From an uncultured Clostridia bacterium (GTDB lineage: Bacteria > Bacillota > Clostridia > Oscillospirales > Ruminococcaceae): a DNA stretch of 7,246 nucleotides. Position 1 is the stretch's first letter; the number at the start of each line of letters is the position of its first letter. The translations under genes and the position numbers were made by a program. This document shows positions 1 to 4,127 of the stretch, piece by piece. The stretch spans positions 1 through 7,246 of the forward strand of contig CAMWVO010000089.1 of the NCBI GenBank assembly GCA_947177695.1, written 5' to 3'. The notes under the pieces were generated by a model. The model searched no databases and had not been told where the DNA came from. It worked only from the letters and a program-made list of their open reading frames with translations.

Positions 1-244
1 CCACGGACTTGTCCAGCTCGTAGGGAATCTGCATATAAAGCCGTTCGCCGAAAACGTCTATCCAGTTTTTGTCCTCATAAAAGGGCTTGTTTTCCGTGAC
101 AACGTACACAATATCGTAGTCCTGAAAAATGTCGCGGGGGACGTTTTGGTTAGTCCGAGAGCCGTTCATATAGACCGCCCTGACGCGCTCGTCGGCTTTC
201 GCCGTGCCGACTATAAGGTCGTACATTTCCTGTTCAGTCCGCAT
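1..244 (-). CDS. ANT(6)-like aminoglycoside 6-adenylyltransferase, N-terminal part (cut by left window edge)
   Basis: Reading from the ATG at 244-242 gives 81 residues and then runs off the left edge, so only the N-terminus is visible. It begins MRTEQEMYDLIVGTAKADER, and residues 27-50 include NGSRTN, VPRDIFQDYD and IVYVV. This matches the nucleotidyltransferase head of the streptomycin (aminoglycoside 6-) adenylyltransferase family, ANT(6)/AadE. The GS pair (28-29) and the DYD pair (Asp42, Asp44) are the expected nucleotide- and metal-binding residues. Family members transfer AMP from ATP to the 6-hydroxyl of streptomycin in the cytosol, but chromosomal homologues do not all confer resistance. 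The ribosome binding site GGAAAGGAA lies inside the end of the upstream gene, whose stop is one base away, so the two are probably translationally coupled. The family call is solid; the substrate and the completeness of the gene cannot be judged here. Confidence 0.85.
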   Translation of the reverse strand, partial: MRTEQEMYDLIVGTAKADERVRAVYMNGSRTNQNVPRDIFQDYDIVYVVTENKPFYEDKNWIDVFGERLYMQIPYELDKSV

Positions 245-245
245 A

Positions 246-794
246 TTATTTGTTCCTTTCCCAGATCGAGATCATGTCCGCAAGAAATTTATCGGGATTT
301 TTTCCCGTGCCGTTCAGCGAAAAGCTTATGGGCTGATAGCCTAATTTCATGTTAAGCTCGGCGGTTTTCCGAACGAGACCGCTCATACGGTTAAGATACT
401 CTTCGGGATATGTAAGCTCCACCTGAATAAGCTTGTTGTGCTTCATTGTGACCATGTAGATACGCTTCACGTCACGCCAAGGGACAAACCCAACGGAGCT
501 TGAGTTGCTGTTGTCGGTAAACCCGCTTTCGTCCACAATTATCAGCGGTTTGGGATTTGCAAGACGTTTTATGAAAAATACCACGCAGTATGCGCAAGCT
601 ACGGCGCAGACAGCCAAAAACACCTTTGCCGCCGCAACGCCGAACGGTGTCGAAAAGAGACGAGCTGTTTTTGCGCCGCCGTCTCCGACCTTCACATTGA
701 ATATCATAAATATCATGACAACACACGCAAAAGCCGTGCAGATTATGTACAGCAAGGTGGTTGACCTTTTCTGCGAGACAATAATTTTATCCAT
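246..794 (-). CDS. Two-TM membrane protein, STM3941-like family
   Basis: A 182-residue protein with ATG at 794 and a strong GGAGGA ribosome binding site 7 bases upstream. Two hydrophobic segments, about residues 12-33 and 51-75, predict a hairpin membrane anchor. A soluble C-terminal domain follows. It opens with KPLIIVDESGFTDNS (82-96) and VGFVPWRDVKRIYM (101-114) and later has YPEEYLNR (129-136) and a segment beginning PISFSLNG (155-162). From memory, this pattern of two TM helices, then a 'L-I-I-D-E-x-G-[IF]-T-D-N' strand, then a 'G-x-[IV]-P-W-x-D-[IV]' strand, is that of the STM3941 family, small membrane proteins of unknown function with a PH-like (YcxB-like) tail. The domain probably lies on the cytosolic face. 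It sits 17 bases after an RHH-like gene and 1 base before the ANT(6)-like gene, so it is part of the same operon. No enzymatic motif is visible. Confidence 0.75.
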   Translation of the reverse strand: MDKIIVSQKRSTTLLYIICTAFACVVMIFMIFNVKVGDGGAKTARLFSTPFGVAAAKVFLAVCAVACAYCVVFFIKRLANPKPLIIVDESGFTDNSNSSSVGFVPWRDVKRIYMVTMKHNKLIQVELTYPEEYLNRMSGLVRKTAELNMKLGYQPISFSLNGTGKNPDKFLADMISIWERNK

Positions 795-811
795 TTGAGT
801 TCCTCCGTTCG

Positions 812-1006
812 TTACAATTCAATGTCGTTTCCAGTGTCTTTTTTGTACTGCTCGCGAACAGCCTTTTTTATGTATGCGTTAAGACTTTCGGAGTTCCTTG
901 CCGCCGCATTATTAAGCAGTTCCTTGCTGCCTTTTTTCAGCATTAAACCCACACGGTCATATTTTTCTGCGGCAAAACGATTTTTGTATTCAGTATTTTG
1001 GCTCAT
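812..1006 (-). CDS. Small ribbon-helix-helix-like DNA-binding protein (paralogue 2)
   Basis: A 64-residue basic protein with ATG at 1006 and a ribosome binding site TGAGGT 4 bases upstream. The core YKNRFAAEKYDRVGLMLKKG (7-26) is followed by SKELLNNAAARNSESLNAYI (27-46) and a basic tail. This fits an Arc/MetJ-type RHH fold: a short beta strand (VGLMLKKG), a helix, a turn (around NSES), and a second helix beginning SLNAYIKKAV. In such proteins, paired strands of a dimer contact the DNA major groove. It is clearly paralogous to the gene just upstream, at about 23 identities over 50 aligned residues. No toxin-like partner lies next to it. It is probably a transcriptional regulator or orphan antitoxin-like protein; which one is not decidable from the sequence. 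Its stop is 17 bases before the next gene. Confidence 0.75.
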   Translation of the reverse strand: MSQNTEYKNRFAAEKYDRVGLMLKKGSKELLNNAAARNSESLNAYIKKAVREQYKKDTGNDIEL

Positions 1007-1021
1007 ATTAACCTCATAATT

Positions 1022-1207
1022 TTATTGATTTGATTCGCTTTCCATTCGCCGTCTGACAGCTTCGGCGACATAGGCGTTCAAGCTCTCGCCCTGCTTTTCG
1101 GCAGCGGCTTGTATCTCAGCTTTTCTGCCCTTTTTTACAATAATTTGCAATCTGTCATAAGCTTTTGCGGCATATCTGTTTTTAACGGCAGCCGATGTTT
1201 TTCCCAT
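1022..1207 (-). CDS. Small ribbon-helix-helix-like DNA-binding protein (paralogue 1)
   Basis: A 61-residue basic protein with ATG at 1207 and ribosome binding site AAAGGTGA 3-4 bases upstream. Its core is VKNRYAAKAYDRLQIIVKKG (8-27), then RKAEIQAAAEKQGESLNAYV (28-47), ending in an arginine-rich helix AEAVRRRM. The 'R-Y-x-x-K-A-Y-D-R-[LV]-x-[IL]-x-[VL]-x-K-G' strand followed by 'G-E-S-L-N-A-Y-[VI]' is typical of small Arc-like proteins common in Clostridia, often annotated as antitoxin or RHH-domain hypothetical proteins. It lies 17 bases downstream of the XRE regulator and 15 bases upstream of its paralogue, so the pair probably arose by tandem duplication within the operon. Possible roles are autoregulation of this operon or heterodimer formation with paralogue 2. 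Neither role is proven by the sequence. Confidence 0.75.
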   Translation of the reverse strand: MGKTSAAVKNRYAAKAYDRLQIIVKKGRKAEIQAAAEKQGESLNAYVAEAVRRRMESESNQ

Positions 1208-1224
1208 AATATCACCTTTGTAAA

Positions 1225-1434
1225 TTATTCATCGTCAACATATTCGAGAATATCCCCGGGCTGACAATTTAGCAATTTGCAAATTTTAGAAATTGCGTCC
1301 ATTGAAATATATTTTCCTTCTCGGAGACTTTGCAAAGTACCCTCGGATAATAATTTTTCTTTGCGTATTGTATTTGTATTATATCCCGCAGATTTCAACG
1401 CCGCAATAATATCAATTTTGTATGTAACAGGCAT
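1225..1434 (-). CDS. XRE-family (Cro/CI-type) helix-turn-helix regulator
   Basis: A 69-residue protein consisting almost only of a Cro/CI-type helix-turn-helix domain. Helices can be read as KIDIIAALKSAG (6-17), NTNTIRKEKLL (19-29), EGTLQSLREGK (31-41, recognition-helix region) and SMDAISKICKLLNC (44-57). It ends PGDILEYVDDE, the standard close of the short YozG/HTH_26 type of XRE regulator. The ATG at 1434 is supported by an AGGAGG ribosome binding site 8-9 bases upstream. It is the first gene of the five-gene minus-strand operon and faces a divergent small gene across an AT-rich region full of repeated half-sites. The natural inference is that it represses its own promoter and perhaps the divergent one. 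No ligand or signal domain is present. Confidence 0.88.
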   Translation of the reverse strand: MPVTYKIDIIAALKSAGYNTNTIRKEKLLSEGTLQSLREGKYISMDAISKICKLLNCQPGDILEYVDDE

Positions 1435-1442
1435 TATAGTTC

Positions 1443-1449
1443 GCCTCCT
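1443..1449 (-). promoter_or_regulatory. Strong ribosome binding site of the XRE regulator
   Basis: Read on the minus strand the sequence is TTAGGAGGCGAACTATA directly before the ATG at 1434. It is a near-perfect Shine-Dalgarno sequence and fixes this start. An A-tract followed by a T-tract (1450-1461) lies just upstream in the leader. Confidence 0.8.
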
Positions 1450-1471
1450 AAAAAAATTTTTATCCGTAAAT

Positions 1472-1500
1472 ACTTTAGTGTAAAATTACACAAAAATCAA
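1472..1500 (-). promoter_or_regulatory. Predicted sigma-A promoter of the XRE/RHH/STM3941/ANT(6) operon
   Basis: On the minus strand there is a -35 TTGATT (1500-1495), a 17-base spacer (1494-1478) and a -10 TAAAGT (1477-1472). Each hexamer matches consensus at 4 or more of 6 positions and the spacing is ideal. The start of transcription would fall near 1465, about 30 bases before the regulator's ATG. The spacer contains a 14-base inverted repeat (1478-1491), so a repressor bound there would block RNA polymerase. Confidence 0.55.
1478..1491. promoter_or_regulatory. Candidate repressor operator (inverted repeat GTGTAA-AA-TTACAC)
   Basis: A perfect 6-base inverted repeat with a 2-base centre. 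It lies exactly between the -35 and -10 of the minus-strand promoter and contains repeat unit 1 of the 22-base-spaced array. The likely binder is the XRE regulator encoded first in the operon, or one of the RHH proteins. This is inferred from position only. Confidence 0.5.
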
Positions 1501-1539
1501 TGTAATTTTATATACAATGACTATTGAAATTACATTGAT
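1496..1539. repeat. 13-base perfect inverted repeat between the divergent promoters
   Basis: ATCAATGTAATTT at 1496-1508 is the exact reverse complement of AAATTACATTGAT at 1527-1539, with 18 bases between the arms. The left arm covers the -35 of the leftward promoter and the right arm covers part of the -35 of the rightward one. It could be a pair of facing binding sites for a dimeric regulator. Confidence 0.5.
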
Positions 1540-1552
1540 AATGATGTAAAAT
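1524..1552 (+). promoter_or_regulatory. Predicted sigma-A promoter of the divergent small gene
   Basis: There is a -35 TTGAAA (1524-1529), a 17-base spacer and a -10 TAAAAT (1547-1552). Both hexamers match consensus at 5 of 6 positions. Transcription would start near 1559, giving a leader of about 40 bases before the ATG at 1598. Operator units 3 and 4 overlap the two hexamers, so the promoter is likely repressible. Confidence 0.6.
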
Positions 1553-1597
1553 TATATTAAGGTCAAAAGACCAATAAATCACAAAGGAGCAATCAAA

Positions 1598-1843
1598 ATG
1601 AACTACCCCACATTAGAAAAAATTTTTTGGGAATTTAACCTTAATTCGGTAATGACCCCCGATATTGCTGAAATGGATAAATGTATAAACGGTTATCTGG
1701 ATAAGCTTGTCGATAAAAATAAGCTGTCAGACAGCGAAGCTGACCGCATTGCCGAGCTTATCGGTGAAATGAACGGCGTGTGCAAAGCCGCGGCTTTCAG
1801 GAGAGGTTTTCATCTTGCGGTAAAGCTTTTTATTGAAAATTAG
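1598..1843 (+). CDS. Small hypothetical protein, possibly DUF6809-like
   Basis: An 81-residue acidic, mostly helical protein and the only plus-strand gene of the window. The ATG at 1598 has a good ribosome binding site AAGGAG (1584-1589) 8 bases upstream and a convincing promoter before it. The N-terminal half (NYPTLEKIFWEFNLNSVMTP) is followed by two predicted helices, INGYLDKLVDKNKLSDSEAD (30-49) and RIAELIGEMNGVCKAAAFRR (50-69), ending GFHLAVKLFIEN. The ending 'A-x-x-x-G-F-x-L-A-V-[KR]-[LM]' after a central acidic helix resembles the DUF6809 family of small Firmicutes proteins. I am only moderately sure of that, and the family has no known function. There is no signal peptide, TM helix or catalytic motif. 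It is divergent from and co-operated with the XRE regulator operon, so it may be regulated by it. Its stop codon overlaps the terminator hairpin. Confidence 0.7.
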   Translation: MNYPTLEKIFWEFNLNSVMTPDIAEMDKCINGYLDKLVDKNKLSDSEADRIAELIGEMNGVCKAAAFRRGFHLAVKLFIEN

Positions 1844-1862
1844 GCGGGAAAATCTCCCGCCT
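1842..1862. terminator. Bidirectional hairpin terminator between converging genes
   Basis: An 8-base perfect stem (AGGCGGGA at 1842-1849 with TCCCGCCT at 1855-1862) encloses a 5-base loop. It sits in the 23-base gap between the small plus-strand gene and pyrD. On the minus strand the stem is followed by AATTTTC, a short U-tract, which makes it a plausible intrinsic terminator for the pyr operon. In the plus direction no U-run follows, so termination there would be weaker. Confidence 0.65.
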
Positions 1863-1866
1863 GTAA

Positions 1867-2781
1867 TTACCAAGGTTTAACCGTACCCACAATTTCCTGC
1901 AAATTGTTCAGCTTGTTGTCCTGTACGTATTTTTCAAGTCCCTCGATTATTTTCACGGGGGTCATGGGGTCGGCAAACAGAGCCGCTCCTATCTGGAACG
2001 TGCTTGCGCCTGCCATCATCATTTCCACCGCGTCCTGCCATGTGGAAATTCCTCCCATGCCGCAGACGGGGATTTTTACCGCATTTGCGACCTGCCAAAC
2101 CATTCTCACCGCCACGGGGAAAACCGCGGGACCCGATAGTCCGCCCACGTTGTTGTGCAGAATGGGACGGCGGGTCTTGATGTCAATTCTCATTCCCAAA
2201 AGCGTGTTGATGAGGGAAACAGCGTCCGCGCCCTCGGCTTCCACAGCCTTTGCGATTTCCGCAATGTTTGTCACGTTGGGGGAAAGCTTCATCATCACGG
2301 GCTTTGAGGTCGCCGCTCTGACGATTTTCGTTATTTGGGACGCCCCCTCGCAGGTCACTCCGAAAGCCGCTCCACCCGCCTTTACGTTAGGACAGGAAAT
2401 ATTTACCTCTATCATATCAACATCGGTTTTATCAAGCTTTTCGGCAATTTCACGGTACTCGTCCGCTGTGGAGCCTGCAATATTGGCAACAATTACCGTG
2501 TCCTTTGTTTTAAGGTTGGGAAGCTCAATTTTTATAAAGTGGTCAATGCCCGGATTTTGCAAACCCACGCTGTTCAGCATACCGCTTGGAGTTTCCGCAA
2601 TTCTCGGCGGGAGATTTCCGTTGCGCTTTGCACCTGTCGTACCCTTGACGGAAATTCCGCCCAATGTAGAAAGAGGATAGAAATGCTCAAATTCACGTCC
2701 GTAGCCGAACGCTCCCGAGGCGGGGATAAGGGGATTTTTGAAGTCCACACCCGCAAATTTCACGGAAAGTTTATCAGTCAT
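1867..2781 (-). CDS. pyrD: Dihydroorotate dehydrogenase B, catalytic subunit
   Basis: FMN enzyme that oxidises (S)-dihydroorotate to orotate, the fourth step of pyrimidine synthesis; cytosolic, in a heterotetramer with PyrK. Numbering from the ATG at 2781 gives 304 residues, the usual length of class 1B enzymes. Motifs are PLIPASGAFGYG at the N-terminus, NSVGLQNPG (about 70-78), the active-site segment NISCPNVK with the catalytic base Cys at residue 130, KLSPNVT (about 165-171; Lys and Asn contact FMN/orotate), SLINTLLGM, NNVGGLSGPA, and the FMN phosphate loop CGMGGI (about 240-245). A TTG one codon upstream could also start, but the ATG sits 9 bases after AGGAGG and is preferred. The start overlaps the pyrK stop by 8 bases (ATGACTGA), implying translational coupling. 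It is the last gene of the operon. No pyrF or pyrE follows, unlike the Bacillus operon. Confidence 0.96.
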   Translation of the reverse strand: MTDKLSVKFAGVDFKNPLIPASGAFGYGREFEHFYPLSTLGGISVKGTTGAKRNGNLPPRIAETPSGMLNSVGLQNPGIDHFIKIELPNLKTKDTVIVANIAGSTADEYREIAEKLDKTDVDMIEVNISCPNVKAGGAAFGVTCEGASQITKIVRAATSKPVMMKLSPNVTNIAEIAKAVEAEGADAVSLINTLLGMRIDIKTRRPILHNNVGGLSGPAVFPVAVRMVWQVANAVKIPVCGMGGISTWQDAVEMMMAGASTFQIGAALFADPMTPVKIIEGLEKYVQDNKLNNLQEIVGTVKPW

Positions 2782-3550
2782 CAAAAATCACCTCCTCAGC
2801 GTTAAAAACGGGACCGTCCTTGCAGACGTGAGCGTAATATTCCTCGCCGTTGCGGATAGTGCGGCAGGCGCACACAAGGCAAGCCCCAACGCCGCAGCCC
2901 ATTCTCTCTTCAAGGGAGACCTGGCAGGGAATGTCGTTTTGCTTGGCGATTTCCACAATTCTGCGGAGCATAACGTTAGGTCCGCAGGCGTAGATAACGT
3001 CGGGTTTCTTAGTTTGCAGGACTTCTTTCAAAGCGTCCGTGACAAAGCCCTTTTTGCCCGCCGAACCGTCGTCGGTGCAGAGTATGGTCTCCGCTCCCGT
3101 AGCCGAAAAATCCTCCTGCAAAATAACTGCGGCGGCGTTTCTGAAGCCGCTTATTACAGTACCCTTTTCGCCGAATTTTTTCGCGACTTCGAGCATAGGG
3201 GGATTGCCAATTCCTCCGCCGATTATCACGGCGGTCTCGTACTGGTCAAGCTTGAAAGCCCTGCCGCCGAGAGGTGCAACAATGTCAATCATTTCGCCCT
3301 CCGAAAGCTGGGACATGACCTTTGTACCCTCGCCCCGAACCTCGAAAATAATGCGCAAAGTCCCTTTTTCCTTGTCAATAGAGCATATGGAAATGGGGCG
3401 GCGGAGCATGAAGCCCTCCGCCTTGACGTTGACGAACTGTCCCGCCTTAGCCACTTCCGCAACCTCGGGGCAGAGTATTGTCAGGTCGTATATTTCCTTT
3501 GCCAAAGTCTTTTTTGACAATATCAGGTAATTGCCCTGTTTGTATTTCAT
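2774..3550 (-). CDS. pyrK: Dihydroorotate dehydrogenase B, electron-transfer subunit
   Basis: A 258-residue iron-sulfur flavoprotein that carries electrons from FMN in PyrD through a [2Fe-2S] cluster and FAD to NAD+. The N-terminal ferredoxin-reductase beta barrel has the FAD motif RRPISICSID (50-59). The NAD-binding domain begins with AVIIGGGIGNPPML (107-120) and has YACGPNVML (187-195). The C-terminal cluster motif supplies Cys219, Cys224, Cys227 and Cys243 (ERMGCGVGACLVC ... HVCKDGPVF), the expected spacing for PyrK. Cys229 is an additional nearby cysteine. The glycine-rich loop reads GNPP where many homologues have G-[VI]-[AP]-P. The ATG at 3550 directly follows the TGA of the acetyltransferase (zero gap). 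Its ribosome binding site AAAGGAGAC lies within the last codons of that gene, so pyrK is coupled to it. The downstream pyrD start overlaps. Confidence 0.95.
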   Translation of the reverse strand: MKYKQGNYLILSKKTLAKEIYDLTILCPEVAEVAKAGQFVNVKAEGFMLRRPISICSIDKEKGTLRIIFEVRGEGTKVMSQLSEGEMIDIVAPLGGRAFKLDQYETAVIIGGGIGNPPMLEVAKKFGEKGTVISGFRNAAAVILQEDFSATGAETILCTDDGSAGKKGFVTDALKEVLQTKKPDVIYACGPNVMLRRIVEIAKQNDIPCQVSLEERMGCGVGACLVCACRTIRNGEEYYAHVCKDGPVFNAEEVIFDD

Positions 3551-4024
3551 TCAAGCGTCTCCTTTCACATCAAAAAATTTGCTGTCGCTTACAATTAACT
3601 TCATACCGATCTCATTTCCAACCACTTCGCCTGTTTCACGAAATCCGAAGGATCTGTAAAGATTTCTTGCAATGTCATTTGCCGAATAGTACGCGGTATA
3701 AACCTCTTCTGTTTTGAAACGGTCGACCAGATAATCAATACCAAGCTTTAAAGCCTTCCTGCCATAGCCTTTATTCTGATATTTTTCGTCAATCATAAAT
3801 TTCCATAATGTGTAATATTCTTTAGCTTCATAATATCCAAGCATAATAAATCCGACCATTGTATTGTCCGCATAGACGGCAAAGGGAAAAGCCGTGTCGT
3901 GATAGACCCACGCCTGCGCCAGCGAGTGAGCATTTGTTGAAACAAAGCACTTCTGACTGTCGGCAACATTTAAGCTAAGACATTCTTCATAGTTTTCCTT
4001 TGTAATTCCTCTTAACTCAACCAT
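3551..4024 (-). CDS. GNAT-family N-acetyltransferase (spermine/spermidine acetyltransferase-like)
   Basis: A 157-residue protein with ATG at 4024 and ribosome binding site AAAGAGGT 4 bases upstream. It has the GNAT layout: N-terminal LRGITKENYEECLSL, strand FAVYADNTMVGFIMLGYY (48-65), the acetyl-CoA pyrophosphate loop KFMIDEKYQNKGYGRKAL (75-92, Q-x-x-G-x-G at 83-88), and the final helix and strand NDIARNLYRSFGFRETGEV (116-134), in which Tyr123 is the usual general acid. 'AQAWVYHDTAFPFAVYADNT' and 'KFMIDEKYQNKGYGRKAL' recall the BltD-type polyamine acetyltransferases, so polyamine acetylation is a reasonable guess, but the substrate is unproven. It lies inside the pyr operon between carB and pyrK, which is unusual. 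It is separated from carB by 103 bases with hairpins and abuts pyrK. The last dozen residues (SDSKFFDVKGDA) extend beyond the core fold and encode the pyrK ribosome binding site. Confidence 0.88.
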   Translation of the reverse strand: MVELRGITKENYEECLSLNVADSQKCFVSTNAHSLAQAWVYHDTAFPFAVYADNTMVGFIMLGYYEAKEYYTLWKFMIDEKYQNKGYGRKALKLGIDYLVDRFKTEEVYTAYYSANDIARNLYRSFGFRETGEVVGNEIGMKLIVSDSKFFDVKGDA

Positions 4025-4061
4025 TATGACCTCTTTCTTGGTTCAGGACAGCAACAGCCGA

Positions 4062-4098
4062 CATAATATTTAATTTACGCCGAAATTTTAATATTATG
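4062..4098. repeat. AT-rich imperfect hairpin between carB and the acetyltransferase
   Basis: CATAATATT (4062-4070) pairs with AATATTATG (4090-4098). The stem continues inwards with AA/TT and TT/AA pairs interrupted by single mismatches, leaving a small CG-rich loop near 4078-4082. It lies one base from the GC-rich hairpin at 4100-4121. It may contribute to transcript processing or be part of a small intergenic element. Confidence 0.5.
4063..4091 (-). promoter_or_regulatory. Possible weak internal promoter for the acetyltransferase-pyrK-pyrD segment
   Basis: On the minus strand there is a -35-like TTAAAA (4091-4086), a 17-base spacer and a -10-like TATTAT (4068-4063). The -10 matches at 5 of 6 positions and the -35 at 4 of 6. 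The segment is very AT-rich, so the match may be by chance, but its place between carB and the acetyltransferase makes an internal promoter sensible. Confidence 0.3.
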
Positions 4099-4099
4099 C

Positions 4100-4121
4100 G
4101 GGCGGATATGGAAATCCGCCC
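4100..4121. repeat. GC-rich hairpin just after carB (terminator-like or small palindromic intergenic element)
   Basis: GGGCGGAT (4100-4107) pairs perfectly with ATCCGCCC (4114-4121) around a 6-base loop. It starts 6 bases beyond the carB stop. Read on the minus strand it is followed by GCATAATATTAAAATTT, with no clean U-run, so it is not a classical intrinsic terminator. The form GGGGCGGAT...ATCCGCCC resembles short palindromic units scattered in intergenic regions of some Clostridia; this is from memory and not checked. Confidence 0.5.
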
Positions 4122-4127
4122 CTGCAA

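Larger units (their letters stand above)
1479..1556. repeat. Four phased copies of a TGTAAAATTACA-like motif, 22-base period
   Basis: Twelve-base units start at 1479 (TGTAAAATTACA), 1501 (TGTAATTTTATA), 1523 (ATTGAAATTACA) and 1545 (TGTAAAATTATA). Against the first unit, the other three match at 9, 9 and 11 of 12 positions. Starts are exactly 22 bases apart, about two helical turns, so all copies present the same DNA face. Unit 1 lies in the minus promoter spacer, unit 2 just upstream of its -35, unit 3 over the plus-strand -35, and unit 4 over the plus-strand -10. The bases between units are not conserved apart from a shared TCAA at the end of units 1 and 4, which suggests separate binding sites rather than a simple tandem duplication. 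High AT content makes some chance matching possible. Confidence 0.55.

Noticed and set aside
812..1207. The two RHH-like genes as a classical toxin-antitoxin pair
   Set aside because: They are paralogues of each other with the same DNA-binding fold; neither resembles a toxin.
1450..1461. A-tract plus T-tract as a transcription terminator
   Set aside because: No stable stem precedes it, and it lies in the leader of the XRE gene; it may only bend the DNA.
1561..1572. GGTC-AAAA-GACC mini-hairpin in the leader of the small plus-strand gene
   Set aside because: The stem has only four pairs and no extension; it is too weak to call a riboswitch or attenuator.
1..1597. Accessory block as an integrated mobile element
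   Set aside because: No integrase, transposase, terminal repeats or target duplication can be seen in the window; the left side is not included.
1904..2680. Open plus-strand frame of 258 codons opposite pyrD
   Set aside because: It is antisense to all the conserved FMN and catalytic motifs of pyrD and shows no family resemblance of its own.
2738..3517. Open plus-strand frame of 259 codons opposite pyrK
   Set aside because: The minus frame carries the FAD, NAD and [2Fe-2S] motifs of PyrK, so the plus frame is a shadow.
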